Source: Epithemia pelagica (taxonomy: Eukaryota > Bacillariophyta > Bacillariophyceae > Surirellales > Surirellaceae). From it: a stretch of 64,000 nt of DNA. Shown here piece after piece: positions 19,328 through 29,369 of the stretch. Where the stretch lies: the NCBI GenBank assembly GCA_946965045.2, contig OX337241.1, forward strand, positions 1,302,001-1,366,000, in the 5' to 3' direction. The translations under genes and the position numbers were made by a program. Within the stretch, counting starts at the first letter, position 1, and every line of letters begins with the position of its first letter. The notes below the pieces were generated by a model. That model did no database searches. It was given only the letters and a program-made list of their open reading frames with translations, and was not told the origin of the DNA.

Positions 19328-19545
19328 GGTCGTCGTTTGCGCCGTGTCGCTCTCTCGGATGCAGGTAATATATTGTTCTTCGCACTTTGTGTTGACACAA
19401 AACCGATTTGCCGTTGTTGGTTGTTGTCGCGGCCGCGCCGTCCGTCGCTCGTCGCGTGAATCGGCGGCGGGGCGACCCCCTTTTGAGGACTCGCGCCCCC
19501 GCTTACAGTAACCCGCTTCGTACGCATGTGCATGGTTCATGGTTC
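19328..19545. promoter_or_regulatory. Divergent promoter with CATGGTT tandem repeat
   Basis: A 218 bp spacer between two divergent starts. Its right end overlaps four copies of a 7 bp CATGGTT unit (19531-19558). Each copy brings an ATG in a different frame, and only the third (19546) is in frame with the reductase. Slippage in this array would therefore change the translation start. Confidence 0.55.
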
Positions 19546-20469
19546 ATGGTTCATGGTTCTGACTTTGAAACCATGATGAGAAAGCCCGACGACAGTTCAT
19601 CTCCTTTCCGCCCGGATTGCCTTTCTGGTAAGGTGGCGTTGATCACTGGAGGAGGCTCAGGTATTGGCTTTGAGATTGCCAATCAGTTGCTCCAACACGG
19701 TTGTGCTGGAGTGGTGATTTGCGGACGCCGTTCCTCCTTTTTGGAACGCGCCTGTGGTTTGTTGACACGGCAATTGTCCAAGAGCCGGGCTAGTTTTTGT
19801 GTTTGTGATGTTCGCAAGCCGGAAGATTGCCAATTGGCTGTGGCAAAATGCAGAGAACGATATGGACGATTGGATATCTTGGTGAATGGCGCGGCGGGCA
19901 ACTTTTTGGCCGCCGCCCAAGAGTTGAGTCCCAAGGGCTTTGCCACAGTCATGGCCATAGATACTCTGGGAACCTACAATATGTGCCATGCATCGCATTC
20001 ATTATTGAAGCAAAGTGGCGAGGGAATCATCGTAAACATATCCGCCACCTTGCAGTGCCCAGCGACCCATTGGCAAGTCCACGCCAGTGCGGCCAAGGCC
20101 GGAGTGGATTCCATAACACGAAGCTTAGCGTTAGAATGGGGTGTCGATGGGATTCGCGTGGTTGGTATTGCACCTGGCCCTATTGCCAATACCCCCGGGA
20201 CAACCAAACTGGCTCCCGGTATGACCAGAGACGACGTGGAGGGAATCATTCAAGAGGGCATACCTCTCGGACGCATGGGGGAGACGTGGGAGATTGGTCA
20301 TGCTGTTGTTTATTTGTGTACTGCTCGTTATGTCACGGGAGATGTTCTTGTTGTGGATGGTGGAGAATACTTGTATAGACCTCCAATGGTTCCCCGTGAA
20401 ATGGTCTCCCAGCTTTCACGACAAGTCGAGGCCAAGAGCCGCGCTCAAGCTCCTCGAGCGAAATTGTAA
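19546..20469 (+). CDS. DECR2: Peroxisomal 2,4-dienoyl-CoA reductase (SDR family)
   Basis: 307 residues from ATG 19546; ATGs at 19573 and 19576 are alternatives. The frame contains the short-chain dehydrogenase/reductase nucleotide motif TGGGSGIG, NGAAGNF in place of NNAG, and the segment VNISATLQ...HASAAKAGVD, which matches the DECR2 pattern in which the usual Tyr of YxxxK is absent but Lys is kept. An APGPIANTPG block follows. The protein ends in Ala-Lys-Leu, a peroxisomal PTS1. The enzyme uses NADPH to reduce 2,4-dienoyl-CoA to 3-enoyl-CoA, letting peroxisomes oxidise polyunsaturated fatty acids, which are abundant in diatom lipids. The length matches animal DECR2 (about 290). Confidence 0.9.
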   Translation: MVHGSDFETMMRKPDDSSSPFRPDCLSGKVALITGGGSGIGFEIANQLLQHGCAGVVICGRRSSFLERACGLLTRQLSKSRASFCVCDVRKPEDCQLAVAKCRERYGRLDILVNGAAGNFLAAAQELSPKGFATVMAIDTLGTYNMCHASHSLLKQSGEGIIVNISATLQCPATHWQVHASAAKAGVDSITRSLALEWGVDGIRVVGIAPGPIANTPGTTKLAPGMTRDDVEGIIQEGIPLGRMGETWEIGHAVVYLCTARYVTGDVLVVDGGEYLYRPPMVPREMVSQLSRQVEAKSRAQAPRAKL

Positions 20470-20690
20470 GCCTTGTGGCGATCAACCAGTGATAGATGGA
20501 CCCAATTGGCAGGATCTTGATATTATTCGTAAGCTTCCTACATCCTAGAAGTTGCTGTACTAGATAGATGTATGCTATAGGTTCTTCAGAAGTTTTTATC
20601 AGATTTTGAGATCAGTAACATGCTGTTTGTCCTCTTGCAAACACACAAAGCAGAGTCATTCGAGAAATTCTGCTCGCAGGCCAAAATAGA

Positions 20691-23600
20691 TTAGTCAGAG
20701 TCGGAACCAGAGTCGCTGTCATCTCCAGACACTTCCGTCTTAGCCAAGGATGGAGTGGTGGAGCTCTTGCTTGTTGAGGATGTGGATTTACTAGACTTGC
20801 TTCTGGACGAAGCTGCTTCCAAGGCCGCTCGTTCACTTTTTGCTTCAGCTTCGCATTCCAACGCCATAATCACAACATCTTCCACCAGTTGAGCGTCTCT
20901 GCATTTGTCTTGAATCGCACCCACAATTTGAGCCATTGTTTTCTGATAGGCTAATCGAGCTTCTGCCTCGGCCAGGTAGTACGCTTGACGAGTCTTGAGG
21001 TCGTCTTTCAATTTCTCCAACTGAGCTTTGTAAGCTTCCACGTTACGAATGAGCTTGGCGTTTGTGACATTGAGCTGCTTGGCGTGATCGTTAAGTGCGG
21101 AGAAAGATGCACCAGCAGAGGCGTTGGCCTCCATGAGTCGAGCGTTGTTCTCCTTCAGGCTCTTGAAATCCTTGCGCATGGTCTCGTTCTGGTTACGCAA
21201 CTTCATGTTTTCCTTGCGGAGATACTCGATGATCTTGCCACTCTCATCGATAAGCGTTTGCTGTTGAGCAGTCTTCTTCTGTTTTTCCTTGTCGTTCGCC
21301 AATTCATCCTTAATCTTTTGACGGTATTCTTCCATTTCTTCTTCGGCACGTGCACGTGCCTCTTCCACTTCCTTGGCACGAGACTTTTCGGCTTCACGTA
21401 CAGCCTGTTCCAGATCCTTGATCTTCGTCCGCAGAGCATCCTTCTCTCTCTTCTCTTTAAGCAGTTGCTTGAACTTGGGTCGCCACAAGAATGTGCGGAC
21501 GTAAGCTTGGATCTTTACAACAGCCTTGTTCCGCTTCTTGTCCATTTTCTTCTTGTTCTTCTTGTGTTTTCGACGCTTCTTGAACTCTTTTCTGGCCACA
21601 TAGCAACGCCATGCACACTGGAGCGTAGTAGCGTAGGGTGCCTTCCTCTTCATTTTGCGGCCCGAATTCTGTCGACGCACCAGCCAGCCACGGGTGACAC
21701 GCTGAATGTCCACGGCCCACTTGTCCCAGCCCTTCATGCGCTCATGCTCCAAGAACTCGAGGGCTCCCGCACGGAAGTACACACGTGTCTTTCCTACGAC
21801 GAATGCCTGGACTCCGTCTTTCTTCATTGATTCCAAAGCGGCGGACAACAGCTTGGTGACGGCTTCTTTCGTGTCTGAGACGGTCTCGTGATCTCCTCCC
21901 TTCTTCAACATCTTGAAGCGCTCCAAACAGGAGCGATGATCAAGTCGATTGGGGAATGCAGAACGAGAAATGGTGACCGCGGCGACTACACCTGCACATC
22001 TCAACTGCTCAACCGTACTCATGTGTTGGAGAATTTTTGGTTTCTTCATGACATTAGGCTTGATGCATCGAATGTAACGAGATTGTGTTTCGTTCAACAT
22101 CTTCATGAGGGAATTCAACTGCGAGCGGAATTTCGTCCAAACAGTATCAGCAGCAATGTTACTTTTTCCTCGGCGGGGAGGTCCTGGTTTGAAGCCAGGG
22201 CCACGACCAGGAGCAGCTGCAGCAGCTGCGCTGTCGGACTTGGTCATCTTATCGTTTTCCAAGTGTTCCGCAATAATCTCATTAGAGGATTTCTTTGCCA
22301 CAGCTTGCAAATCAGTCGGAAGCGTGTCTTGGTTTCGGCCAACAAATCCCTCTGCCAAATACACAACCTTTCCGGCATAGTGATGAATACCAAAGTCCAT
22401 AGGACCCATGATCTTTTCCTTGATCAAACAAGACGACGACTTGTTCTGATTGGTCGCCTTTGAAACAAAGTCACGATCGTTACCAGTAGGACGCACACAT
22501 TCCTCGTTCAACATTGCGAGAAGTCCACCTCGTCCCTCAATCAGTTCAAGAACATCTGAGTTATCGTCGTACTTGATATCGTCGAGGTCAATACCTTCGA
22601 ATTTGTACTCTTCCTGAACGGTTTGGAAAATATCACGAGTAAACTTTTGCTGAAGTTTCTCGTTTGCGTAGTTGATACAGAGCTGCTCAAAGCCGTTGAC
22701 GGGGAACGATTCAAATCCAAAAATATCAAGCAATCCAATATTGGCAAAATCCGAGCGGCGATCTCCGTCGTAGTTATCCTCCGCACTGGTGGCAGCATTG
22801 ATCTCTCGCACAAGCCACAAAAATGTCCTGGCATAGATTTCTTTGGCAAAGGCATCACACGAATCCTTGGCAAAATCCATCTTGAGGGGAACCTTGAATG
22901 TCTCCCCACGGGTGATCATGGTACGGACCGTGAGGGCATTCTCCATGTCCTTTTCGTTAAGTCCCATGAGCTCGGCCAAATCGGAGAATTCATTCATGGT
23001 AGTAACTGCCGCCTTTTCGCTGTCTCCGTCTTTGGCTCCAAAACCAATCTGACCAAGCTGCATCACAATGGTAATAGCTCGCATCAGTGTCATGAGTTTC
23101 TCGTCTCTAATGTCAATGAGTGCCAAAGCTTCAACAGTCTTGTAGTAATGGTCACCATCTGACATGCCATCAATGTTACGACCATAGGCATCACCAACGT
23201 AGTTGAACGATTTGGGAGTTCTTCCTCTGAGCTTGCTCCAAATTTTGGCTTTGTCCGATTCCTTGGACGCCAAGATTTGATAGAAGATATGAAAGGTTCC
23301 CTCTTTGGCATCATGTCCAACAATTCGGCTCTTTTCAAGGAGGTAGACTTCGCATTTACTTCCAGCAAGCTTGGTAGGTGGGACGCGCTCCCCAGGAGAG
23401 GCCTCCTGACGATCAAATTGGAGCTGAATGTACTTTCCGAAACGAGAAGAGTTATCGTTTCGACGGGTCTTGGCATTTCCGAATGCCTCAAGCAAAGGGT
23501 TGGACTCGACGACACGCTGCACGACCTTGTTCATGCCTTTTTCGGACTGTTGATCGGTAGGACCTTGTTGAACAGAAGCAATGTGATTCATACAAATCTT

Positions 23601-24299
23601 GACTGTTTCTGTCTTTCCAGCTCCGGATTCTCCAGACACAAGAATGGATTGACTCATCCCATCCACCGCAAGTCCCTTGTAACTCAGCGCAGACGTTTCG
23701 TAGACATGTGGTGCTAGTTCTCTTCGAGGGTCAGTTCCCGTCGATTCCCAAACCAACTTTTGCGAATATTCTTGTTGCACTTTTTGTTTGTAGAGGTCCG
23801 TCAGCCATTGATAGGGGTTGACCGCAATAACAATGTCACCAGTTCGCGTATAGGGGAGGGATTTCACGTGACGTGCTTTAAGATTGTAAAGGATACCAGC
23901 CTTAAAACAAGAAGTGCACACAGAATAAAGTATAATTAGTCATGCTTTCCTCGTGATCCAGTCTCTTTAGAAAATTGGTGTCGAGAGACTGCACAATGAA
24001 CTTACCTCGTGCAAAAAAGGCAGATCGACCATGTCTTCCGTCTCAACCAGATTTCCTCCTTTGATGTTCTGAAGAGGAAATTCTTGTCCTGGATAGTTCT
24101 TCAAGTTGACAGTCTCCTCACGCCAGTTTTTTGCTCCCTTGCCACCATCGGTGAGAATGTCCGCCTCATCGGGATAGTTGGGGATGGAAACCTTTGCCTT
24201 TTCTCCATCACGAGACACCAACCGAGCGGGGACCCATGCCAACTCCTTGTCAAAGACATATATCAAACCACTCGCCGAATGGCTCTCATCGGACGGCAT
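20691..24299 (-). CDS. Myosin heavy chain (two exons), stramenopile type
   Basis: Exon 1 is 24006-24299 and exon 2 is 20691-23900, with a 105 bp intron (GTAAG donor, TTTTAAG acceptor). The join gives LPFLHE-AGILYNL, the normal myosin sequence, for a 1167-residue protein. The motor domain shows the P-loop GESGAGKTET (about residue 188), switch I NDNSSRFGKYI and switch II LLDIFGFES. Three IQ-like motifs follow (IQRVTRGWLVRRQ, LQCAWRCYVARKEF, KIQAYVRTFLWRPKF), then a coiled coil rich in Glu/Lys and a Ser-rich acidic tail ending DSDSGSDSD. It should be an actin-based, ATP-driven motor, probably dimeric. No FYVE, MyTH4 or WW domain is visible, so class and cargo are open. In raphid diatoms myosins are proposed to drive gliding; a link here is speculative. 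Confidence 0.93.
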
Positions 24300-25699
24300 G
24301 GTGGAGATTGAATTATTGGGTTTGCCTATGCCCTACAAGTAAAAGAAGGAAGCGACGTTGGAATGGTCGTGATGGTAAAGTGGACGATGATCGATCAAGG
24401 AGAGGAAGTATATGAATTTTTTTGAGATTTCCTTTGTTTGGGCGAGTCGCAGCAGCGGGTAAATGACTCCTTCACGATCCCAATGACTTTCCCCGGCCCA
24501 TGGTTCTCCCCAAGCAAACACCTTCTTGTGGGCTATTGTTAAATCAGTTCTCAAGTGCCGGATTCCCTAAACGGATGACCCCAATCAAAATTCACTCCCA
24601 AATACCTAGTCGGACTACTCCGAGTAGGAGTAGCTACCCAAAGGAATGCCTCTAGCTAAAGCCCCTCTAGCAACCTCAAGTGGCCGGCAACTCCTACTCT
24701 ACGACTATGAGTTGGAGTAGGCGTAGGTTATATTGCCAAGCTAGGTCCACTACTCTAGCATCTTCGTTGAAGGTACTCCATGATCTACTCCTATCATCAT
24801 GAAATTGCTCTTTCGCCTCTTCTAAAAGAGAATGACTTATCCTATTTGATGGGGAGCCATCATACTATTTGGACCCTTGCGCAACCACAGAAAACTTCAT
24901 GGCTGTAGCGTCGATGCAACAAATCAAACGGAAAAATGATGGCTCATCAGATGACAAGGTGCTCTAGATGCAATTTCGTCTTAGATGCTGATGCACTCCG
25001 CATTGATACTCGTCTCATGCTAGCTAGAGGACGACTTGTCGTGGTACCGGCTCCTCTAGCTAGTAGAGGCCTACTCGGAGTGGAGTAGCTGAAGGGAGTA
25101 TCTATTCCTGCTACCTTACCAGAGGGTTACCTTACGGTAGCTCTAGCGCTCGTGTCTCTCTAGCTAGAGAGAGCTATCCACATCCACCACTACTCGTACC
25201 AAGAAAAGCAAGATCAGAAGCCTTGCCCCTTCCTATTCCTACATGCAGGGCATAGTTCTTACTTCTTCTTCCACTCTCCCAGAGCTCCCAGAAATCTAAC
25301 GGGGCATAGGAAAGATTTTTCCGTTGTGCGTGCGCCAACTGGAATAAATCGTGTTGGTCGTCGTGTTTGGGGGATTTTGGGGCACAGAGGGCAATGGTGG
25401 AGGGATTTCGAAATAATTATAAGATGTCTCTTTCCTTTTCGGCTTCGTGCTCCGCACAATCTTAGACACACATGCAACTTGGATATTGGATACCCAAGCA
25501 CCTCCACGCTGCATGTGGGATCTATTGTCGATGAGAACTATGAATCATGGAACAATCGATGAGCTCCCACGGAGACCTTTCCACGAAGAAGCAACTCTCT
25601 TGCAACTCTTGGAAGTCAATTCTGAAGCACACATGCGGTGTTCATAATTTCCGAAGAGTCAAGACGTGTCAAGCCCATCCCACCCATTGCAACGTAAAG
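24300..25699. other. 1.4 kb intergenic region, rich in CTAG and GAGTAG motifs
   Basis: No gene-like frame was found. The stretch 24590-25200 is unusually dense in short CTAG, TAGCTAG and ACTACTC/GAGTAG motifs on both strands, including a CTACTCCGAGTAGG near 24615 and CTCTAGCTAGTAGAGGCCTACTC near 25050, which can form small hairpins. It probably holds the myosin promoter and the promoter of the secreted-protein gene. It may also be a decayed repeat. Confidence 0.4.
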
Positions 25700-26212
25700 A
25701 TGATGGTGCGACGAATCCTTACAGTACTTCCGTTGATTGTTCTCTCTTGGGTCCCCATGGTATCTGGAGATTCGTGTGGCTTGTGTCCCCCGAATGCCAC
25801 TGGATACACAGGCCCATCCTCTTCGCTAGCAGATTTTGTTCCACCGCTCGGAGACGGAAGCACATGCCTCGAGTTGTACTCCAACGTCACGACCAACGGC
25901 ACGGAATGCGATGATCTCATTCAGAGTTATCGAACCGAGTGCTGTTGTGCCGAAATTATTGGGGATTGCAGCGAACTGTCGTGTTGCGATGGTCCAGAAC
26001 AACCGTCTGAACTGACCTGCGCAAACATCACCTCCTCAGGTCCTTCGCTCTGTATCTCCCCGGATCTAGAAAACCGTCTGGGACGAGGCCCTAGTGATTC
26101 TCTCGAGGTACCCACGTTTTGTTCCGAACAAAACCAAAACGGCGCGCGTTGTGGAGGAGGAAGGACGAGAAGAATGGGTGTACGGGGAGCTACAACGGAT
26201 GTTCAAGATTGA
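25700..26212 (+). CDS. Small secreted Cys-rich protein
   Basis: 170 residues from tandem ATGs at 25700. Residues 1-23 form a clear signal peptide (basic start, LTVLPLIVLSW core, cleavage near VSG-DS). The mature part has about 17 cysteines, including TECCCAE and DCSELSCCDGPE, and three or four N-glycosylation sequons. It ends in a basic RCGGGRTRRMG segment. No known domain was identified. The cysteine pattern of its second half (DCSxxSCC...C...C...CGGGRxRR) recurs in the next gene downstream, so the two look like diverged tandem paralogues. An extracellular or cell-wall role is inferred. Confidence 0.7.
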   Translation: MMVRRILTVLPLIVLSWVPMVSGDSCGLCPPNATGYTGPSSSLADFVPPLGDGSTCLELYSNVTTNGTECDDLIQSYRTECCCAEIIGDCSELSCCDGPEQPSELTCANITSSGPSLCISPDLENRLGRGPSDSLEVPTFCSEQNQNGARCGGGRTRRMGVRGATTDVQD

Positions 26213-26794
26213 TTGGGTGCATGAGAATTCATAGCGAGGGGTTGTTTTGGACTCGCGCAAGGCAATTCCATTGTGAATATTGACGAAATGTGTGTTGTGA
26301 TCCTAATAATCCTCCAATCGAATCCTGTCATGGTGCTGCTGTCGTTTCTGTTGCTGGCACTTTTCACTGCAGGTTTCGAACGACGAATCATGAAAGATAG
26401 ATGGTTTTTCTGGTTGTTTCTAAAGTTGTGGTGTTTATTCCAATAAGAAGTATTTCTGACCTAGAGGTATTTGGTTCAGCGCCATGGTTTCTGTAGTCGT
26501 CGAAGAAAACACAAAGCTCCTACCTAGGTAGCTATCGATCTTCCGCGACCCTTCAAGACCCAGGAAACACGATCGATCTCTCCTAGGTAAGTAACCTTAG
26601 CGTAAGGTATTGTAAGACCCCCCCAGCCATGCGGTAAAAAGTACACTATATAATTGTAGGTGCTTACTGGTACAATACTCGTACTATTACTGGCCGTTTT
26701 GGGGGATAGGAAAAAAGAGAAAAAAGGCAACAATCTCTCAGCGCTGCCTTGCCCAGAAAACCCTTTCTCATTCAAACCAATTCGAACCACAACC
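26213..26794. other. Intergenic between the two secreted-protein genes
   Basis: About 580 bases with no convincing frame. Poly-C (GACCCCCCC) near 26610 and TATAATTG near 26649 are the only visible features. The latter lies about 145 bp before the next ATG and could be part of a promoter, but this is weak. Confidence 0.35.
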
Positions 26795-27659
26795 ATGCAA
26801 GTAAGCGCAAATCAGTTTTTGCTTCTCTTCATTTGCGTCGGATCCGCAGCAGCCGTTTTGAATGACTTTCACCAGCCGAATCAGCGCAAGACATCAAATT
26901 TTGACACTGGTGCGTGGTTGTCCTCCTCGAATCGTGGATTCGCTTTTCCAGAACCATCTGCTAAACCCACTTTCTCGTCCCCAAATCTTTCTTCTGTCGA
27001 TTTGATATCCTTATAACTTCCTTCCCACGTCATTAGGCAATGGATCCGAGGAATTCCAGTACATGCCCTCGAGCGCTCCGTCATTATCTCCATCGATTGC
27101 TCCATCGGAAAAACCATCCGGAACCCCAACAACAACAACCTTTCCGTCGTCTACTCCATCGGAAAAACCATCCGGAACCCCAACAGCAACAACCGTTCCG
27201 TCGTCTACTCCATCTGATAAACCTTCCGGAATGCCAACAACTACAGTAGTTCCGTCGTCTGTTCCGTCGGAAAAACCTTCCGGATTGCCAACAGCTACCG
27301 TAGTTCCGTCGTCTTTTCCGTCCGAAACACCTTCTGGTGTACCAACCACATCTCCCCAACCATCGACTTCTCCCAATCCCACACAGCAGGCGTGTGTGAA
27401 AACTGGCGAAGATTGCAGTAGTGCATCCTGTTGCAACCCCGAAAGCACAATTTGTGTTGTGCTCCCTCCGGGTTTGGGTTCACGTTGTTATCCAGTTCGA
27501 TTACCCAATCCACGAACTGGAGATGGCCCGGATAAGCCACAGATTTGTGTGGTGGGCGGAGTGACCCAACCATGTGGTAGCGACAGAGCTCGAGGAGGGG
27601 GTCGACGGAAGCGTACTTTGTACCGTCCGGTCGGAGAAGGAACAGAGAAAGACGATTGA
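26795..27659 (+). CDS. Secreted Pro/Ser/Thr-rich repeat protein with Cys-rich C-terminus (two exons)
   Basis: Exon 1 is 26795-26909, and exon 2 starts at 27037. The 127 bp intron is inferred from a GTGCGT donor and ATTAG acceptor, which join in phase as D-T-G-N-G. Exon 1 encodes a signal peptide (QFLLLFICVGSAAA). Exon 2 begins with five degenerate 54 bp tandem repeats encoding 18-residue units of the type PSSTPSEKPSGTPTATTV, a PS-rich pattern typical of diatom cell-surface proteins and likely O-glycosylated. A Cys module (CVKTGEDCSSASCC...) and a basic tail follow. Together these resemble the upstream secreted protein. A function in frustule or extracellular matrix is inferred from composition only. 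Confidence 0.7.
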
Positions 27660-27917
27660 CCAATTCATGAACGGTCCGTCAAATAGAGAAACCTGTGTGA
27701 TGACTTGACTGCGCCACCCCTGTGGTTGTTCCACAGCAAAACTTTGTTGGTGCGTGGCTGTGCAGTCTGTTTCTGGTTGTCGTGGCGTTAAAGATAGATA
27801 TCCATTTGAATAACAATCGTTCATAGGTTTCTCTTCTGCGACGAAGCAAACATAACTCGAAGACGGCTCCCAATGACGCTCGTATATACCATGTCGAGCT
27901 TTTTTGTTGTTGCTATA

Positions 27918-29276
27918 TCATAGATTTGCCTTTTGGGTTTTCTTGCCGTCACGAACAACGGACATCGCAGCTTGGCGCAACTGTTCTGCCTCTTGTTCTG
28001 TTGGAAGAGGGAGAGCAGCCTGATCTGGTGGTTGCATTCGGCGACAGGAATCCCACCAAGCGGCGTTGTAGTGCGGTGGGTCATGTTCGGTCATGGTGCA
28101 ATACAACACACAGGCTTGGAGCCAGGTTCCGTGAGGACTGGGATGAAAATCATCCCAACTGTATAATTTTTTCCAAAGACTGCGATTCGTCCGATAGAGC
28201 AACACAAAGGCTTGTCCTACAGGCGCGACCAAGCATTTACGGTCTTCTCGGACAACCAGTTCTTTCCATTTGCCATGGCCTTGTTCGTCTTTTTCCTCAC
28301 CAAGGACTACTGTTTGATAGTGTTCATAACCCTTTCGCAATTTTTCGGAAAACTCTTCAAAGTCACCTAGGTCTTGTGTTCCTCTCATATTCGGAACCTT
28401 GTAGGCAAACGTTTCCAAGAAAACCACCGTGGTGGTGCAAGTGCTCGTTGTCCTTGTTGATTCACCGTTTCCAGCCGGCCCGGGACGAAAAAAGAGTGGC
28501 ACATAGTTTTCTCGCAAACAAGCACTGGTTTCATTCCGCGAGGCGTCTCGTGCCGGTGCTTGCGTATAATCGTTTAATATGACAAAATCCCAAGGACGCT
28601 CTTGTTGAAGGAGGGTTTCCGGATTGGACGCTCCAATATCGTACGGTGCTTCGAGGGTGGCACCAATCGCGGGCTTGTCTTGCCCGGATGATAACAGGGA
28701 CAATCGGGCAGCCGGGGTTGCAAATTTGTTTCTCATGCCATTTCCAACTTCCCAAAGTTTCGACAGCTGCGTGTGAAGATGGGACGTGGGGGTGAAAGGT
28801 TGGTCCAACGATGAACAGAAATGCAAAGCAGGGGCACCAAGAGAGCATGTACAACCACTTACCGACACACCACCACGTAAACAAGAATTCTGAGTGACAT
28901 GGTGATAATCTTCTTTCAGCATATTCTCCACCAAACGTGGGCAATCATTGTAGTATAAAATGGAGTTCCCAAGAAAGGCGACACGGATTTGTGTGCTTTG
29001 GTGTGCGTCATTGGCAGCAGCACCTGGGCATTGCGGTTGGAATCGTTGGCTACTCATCACTGGTGGCTGCGAAAGCCGAAGGCTAAGAGGATGACTTGCG
29101 AGAAAGGCTACTGCTGTTACGATCGAGAAGAGAGCAAGCAAACTTGTCCTTAACGTTCTTCCATAGAAAGTCACGTAGAGCTTGAAAGAAATGACATCCA
29201 TTGTCAATGTTGAAAACTGAAGAAGCTGGGTCACACATAAAAGCACTGACCACATCACAGCATGACGCATAGGCAT
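27918..29276 (-). CDS. SGNH/GDSL-type hydrolase, membrane-anchored
   Basis: 452 residues from a true ATG at 29276. Two hydrophobic segments lie near the N-terminus (residues about 8-25 and 43-62), giving a signal anchor. Residues 97-112 read IRVAFLGNSILYYNDC, the SGNH block I with the nucleophile Ser105. WDFVILNDYTQ resembles block III with its Asn. DDFHPSPHGTWL (about residue 373) is block V, with the Asp-x-x-His of the catalytic dyad. These residues are seen directly; the ester substrate cannot be inferred. Candidates include polysaccharide O-acetyl groups or lipids. It is divergent from the isopentenyl phosphate kinase gene, with only 93 bp between the start codons. Confidence 0.78.
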   Translation of the reverse strand: MPMRHAVMWSVLLCVTQLLQFSTLTMDVISFKLYVTFYGRTLRTSLLALFSIVTAVAFLASHPLSLRLSQPPVMSSQRFQPQCPGAAANDAHQSTQIRVAFLGNSILYYNDCPRLVENMLKEDYHHVTQNSCLRGGVSVSGCTCSLGAPALHFCSSLDQPFTPTSHLHTQLSKLWEVGNGMRNKFATPAARLSLLSSGQDKPAIGATLEAPYDIGASNPETLLQQERPWDFVILNDYTQAPARDASRNETSACLRENYVPLFFRPGPAGNGESTRTTSTCTTTVVFLETFAYKVPNMRGTQDLGDFEEFSEKLRKGYEHYQTVVLGEEKDEQGHGKWKELVVREDRKCLVAPVGQAFVLLYRTNRSLWKKLYSWDDFHPSPHGTWLQACVLYCTMTEHDPPHYNAAWWDSCRRMQPPDQAALPLPTEQEAEQLRQAAMSVVRDGKKTQKANL

Positions 29277-29369
29277 AGCATATAGCTTTGGATCTTTGGA
29301 TTTTTCGCTTGCATCGAAGACAAATCTTCTTCACAATCGCAACACCATCACGCCAACACCACAAACATT

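Noticed and set aside
27926-28582. 218-codon plus-strand frame opposite the SGNH hydrolase
   Set aside because: Antisense of a gene with clear catalytic motifs.
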